From assembly GCF_005280655.1 (NCBI RefSeq), contig NZ_CP040058.1, forward strand, positions 1,464,001-1,528,000: a DNA stretch of 64,000 nucleotides, given 5' to 3'. Source of the DNA: Anaerostipes rhamnosivorans. GTDB lineage: Bacteria > Bacillota > Clostridia > Lachnospirales > Lachnospiraceae. Below the pieces are notes generated by a model, which saw only the letters and a program-made list of their open reading frames with translations, did no database searches and was not told where the DNA came from. Of the stretch, positions 62,025 to 64,000 are shown one piece after another; the stretch's first letter is position 1; each line of letters starts with the position of its first letter. The position numbers and the translations under genes are program-made.

Positions 62025-63068
62025 ATGGAGTATTCACTTGACATTGCCCAGGCTGACCGGGTGTTGGAAGCGCTTCGCAGAGACTACCGCGTCTATGCCC
62101 CGAAACGTTTTCCAAAACAGGGGCGTTATTCTGACACGGATATCATACGCTACGATGAGGTAAGGAAATTTGAAGAAATTGTCTGGAAGGAAAAGTCAGA
62201 TTATCCGATGAAAGAGGTTGTAATGCCGATTCAGCAGACACTTTTCTATTACACAGAGGATGAGTACAGAACAAGCAAGAATCCTGTAAAGCCTGTTTTA
62301 ATCCTGGCCAGACCGTGTGATATCAATGCCCAGCATATCCAGGATGAAATATATGCAGGCAACGGAGGCTATACGGATTATTATTATGAGCGTATGCGCG
62401 GCCTTGTAAAGTTTGCCATGATGGAATGTACCGGCGGGGATGATACCTGTTTCTGTGTTTCTATGGGAAGCAATAAAACCGATGATTATTCCATGGCAGT
62501 CCGGTTCCGGGAGGACGGGGCCGATGTGCAGATCAAGGAGGATTCGTTCGATACATATTTTGAAGGAATGCCAAAAGGCAGCTATACCCCTGCTTTTGTG
62601 GAAGAAAATGAAACAAAAGTTACCATCCCTGACCTTTCTGACAAACAAGTGCGGCTGGCCCTTAAAAAGCATCCTATGTGGAGAGAATTCGACAAAAGGT
62701 GTATCTCCTGCGGCAGCTGTACGGTGGCCTGTTCTACCTGCACCTGTTTTTCCACGCGGGATCTGAGCTATGGAGATAATCCGGAGGCTGGCGAACGGCG
62801 CAGAGTGACCGCATCCTGCCAGATCGCAGGATTTGATCAGATGGCAGGCCAGAGAGAGTTTCGTGACACCGCAGGCGACAGGATGCGCTACAAGATCCTC
62901 CATAAGTTCCATGACTATAAAGCACGTTTCAAGACCAGGCACATGTGTGTGGGATGCGGCAGGTGTGCCCACCGCTGTCCGGAGCTGATCTCTATTTCAG
63001 CGACTGTTTCCAAGGTGAATGATGCGGTAAACGAGATAAAAGCCGAGATGGCACAGCAAGGGAGGTAA
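62025..63068 (+). CDS. asrA: Anaerobic sulfite reductase subunit A
   Basis: 347 residues. Electron-transfer subunit with ferredoxin-type clusters: CISCGSCTVACSTCTC (about 226-241) and CVGCGRCAHRCPE (about 306-318). Matches AsrA, which passes electrons to AsrC for six-electron reduction of sulfite to sulfide. GGAGGG ribosome site. First gene of asrABC; asrB begins 4 bp after its stop. Confidence 0.96.
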   Translation: MEYSLDIAQADRVLEALRRDYRVYAPKRFPKQGRYSDTDIIRYDEVRKFEEIVWKEKSDYPMKEVVMPIQQTLFYYTEDEYRTSKNPVKPVLILARPCDINAQHIQDEIYAGNGGYTDYYYERMRGLVKFAMMECTGGDDTCFCVSMGSNKTDDYSMAVRFREDGADVQIKEDSFDTYFEGMPKGSYTPAFVEENETKVTIPDLSDKQVRLALKKHPMWREFDKRCISCGSCTVACSTCTCFSTRDLSYGDNPEAGERRRVTASCQIAGFDQMAGQREFRDTAGDRMRYKILHKFHDYKARFKTRHMCVGCGRCAHRCPELISISATVSKVNDAVNEIKAEMAQQGR

Positions 63069-63072
63069 AGGT

Positions 63073-63864
63073 ATGGAAAATTTTGTTCAGCCCCAGCCAT
63101 GTACGATATTAAATGTAAAGCGGGAAAGCGAGCATGAATGGACGTTCCGGGTCGCTTCTGATGCCAGGCCGGACCACGGCCAGTTTATGCAGCTTTCCAT
63201 TCCGAAGACAGGGGAGGCTCCGATCTCAGTTTCCGCCCAGGGAGACGGCTGGCTGGAGTTCACCATCCGCTCTGTGGGCAGAGTGACCAACTGCATTTTC
63301 AGCAAGGAAAAGGGGGACACACTTTTTCTCAGAGGACCTTATGGCAACGGATGGCCGGTAGAAGAATTCAGAGGCAGGCATCTGGTGGTCATCACCGGTG
63401 GGACCGGATTGGCCCCTGTGCGCTCTCTTCTCCATAAATGTGCGGAGGATGTGGACTTTGTAAAAGATGTACACCTCATCTCCGGATTCAAAGACGAGGC
63501 CGGAATCGTATTCGGCAGAGAACTAGAAGAGTGGAAGGATCAATTCCACACAGTTTATACACTTGATCATGGGGAGAAAGATGGCTGGAGGACCGGGATG
63601 GTCACTGCTTTTGTAAAGGAGATCCCGTTTGAAAGTTTTGAAGAAGATTATGCTGTCATCGTGGTAGGGCCTCCCCCAATGATGAAATTTACAGGACTGG
63701 AACTTTTAAACTGCGGTGTGGACCCGGAAAAAATCTGGATGAGTTTTGAGAGAAAGATGTCCTGCGCCATCGGAAAGTGCGGGCACTGCCGCATCGATGA
63801 AGTCTATGTCTGTCTGGATGGACCGGTATTCCCTTACACAACAGCCAGGGATCTGGTGGATTAA
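63073..63864 (+). CDS. asrB: Anaerobic sulfite reductase subunit B
   Basis: 263 residues. Ferredoxin-NADP reductase-like: FAD-binding part (about 1-95), NAD(P)-binding VVITGGTGLAPVRSLL (about 101), and C-terminal [2Fe-2S] ligands CAIGKCGHCRIDEVYVCLDG. It delivers electrons from NADH to AsrA. GGAGG lies in the end of asrA. asrC follows after 17 bp. Confidence 0.96.
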   Translation: MENFVQPQPCTILNVKRESEHEWTFRVASDARPDHGQFMQLSIPKTGEAPISVSAQGDGWLEFTIRSVGRVTNCIFSKEKGDTLFLRGPYGNGWPVEEFRGRHLVVITGGTGLAPVRSLLHKCAEDVDFVKDVHLISGFKDEAGIVFGRELEEWKDQFHTVYTLDHGEKDGWRTGMVTAFVKEIPFESFEEDYAVIVVGPPPMMKFTGLELLNCGVDPEKIWMSFERKMSCAIGKCGHCRIDEVYVCLDGPVFPYTTARDLVD

Positions 63865-63881
63865 GGAAGGAGTGTGCAACA

Positions 63882-64000
63882 ATGAATCATGATATCAATG
63901 TGGGCAAAGTACGGCTGAACTGTTTCCGCCAATCCAAAGAACCTGGAGTGTTCATGCTTCAGATGAGGGTTCCCGGAGGAACCGTGGATGCCAAATACCT
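63882..64000 (+). CDS. asrC: Anaerobic sulfite reductase subunit C, 5' part
   Basis: 39 codons before the window ends. ATG after AAGGAGTG. It begins MNHDINVGKVRLNCFRQSKEP and continues MLQMRVPGG, the usual AsrC N-terminus before the nitrite/sulfite reductase ferredoxin-like half domain. The catalytic siroheme part lies outside the window. Identity rests on this start and on operon order. Confidence 0.85.
   Translation, partial: MNHDINVGKVRLNCFRQSKEPGVFMLQMRVPGGTVDAKY

Overview
The window is a stretch of a low-to-moderate GC Gram-positive (Firmicutes/Clostridia) chromosome, most probably of the family Lachnospiraceae. The reasons are consensus sigma-A promoters with strong GGAGG ribosome sites, the order hrcA-grpE-dnaK-dnaJ under a perfect CIRCE operator, the pair ACT protein plus PFL/UPF0210 protein, a YoaP-type acetyltransferase, a SigV/RsiV-like pair and an anaerobic sulfite reductase operon (asrABC). 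Genus cannot be fixed from the sequence alone.

Chromosome, left part (1-20.5 kb): 3' part of ilvB, a tRNA-Leu(CAA), an Rrf2 regulator, a MATE exporter behind a transcription attenuator, cysK, polA-coaE, yoaP, an autoregulated ECF sigma/anti-sigma pair, two inverted copies of a hairpin repeat, yycJ, ACT protein, PFL protein, pepD, tyrS, a TfoX-like protein, and an operon (zinc-ribbon membrane protein, DUF5685 protein, J-domain protein, second Hsp70).

Mobile element (about 20.58-55.42 kb, 34.8 kb): an integrative conjugative element (ICE) lies between the second Hsp70 operon and the hrcA promoter. It is AT-rich, has imperfect 21-bp terminal inverted repeats (16/21) and is flanked by a 13-bp direct repeat. 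It carries a Tn916/ICEBs1-type transfer core in order: two DUF961 proteins, FtsK-like coupling ATPase, oriT with a CCCCC..TAACAGGGGGG nick region, MobT relaxase, TcpD, ArdA-like pieces, TcpE, VirB4, VirB6-like protein, a two-domain wall hydrolase and TcpC. No tyrosine or serine integrase is seen; the only recombinase is an IS30-family DDE transposase at the right end, an arrangement known from ICE6013 of staphylococci. Downstream of the transfer core lies what looks like a complete miniature Tad/Flp-like pilus module: CpaF/TadA-like ATPase, a TadB/TadC-like membrane platform, several minor-pilin-like proteins, four tandem 52-residue pilin-like genes on a 179-bp period, and a large secreted protein with Listeria-Bacteroides (InlB B) repeats. 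This pilus-in-an-ICE is the most interesting system in the window. The rest of the element holds a BspA-type leucine-rich surface protein, small XRE regulators (one with an operator array), small membrane proteins and several short leader peptides followed by G/C-rich hairpins.

Chromosome, right part (55.42-64 kb): the hrcA-grpE-dnaK-dnaJ heat-shock operon, a hairpin array, a truncated PTS EIIA domain facing a fragment of another gene, a Cof-type HAD phosphatase, and asrA, asrB and the start of asrC behind a palindromic operator.
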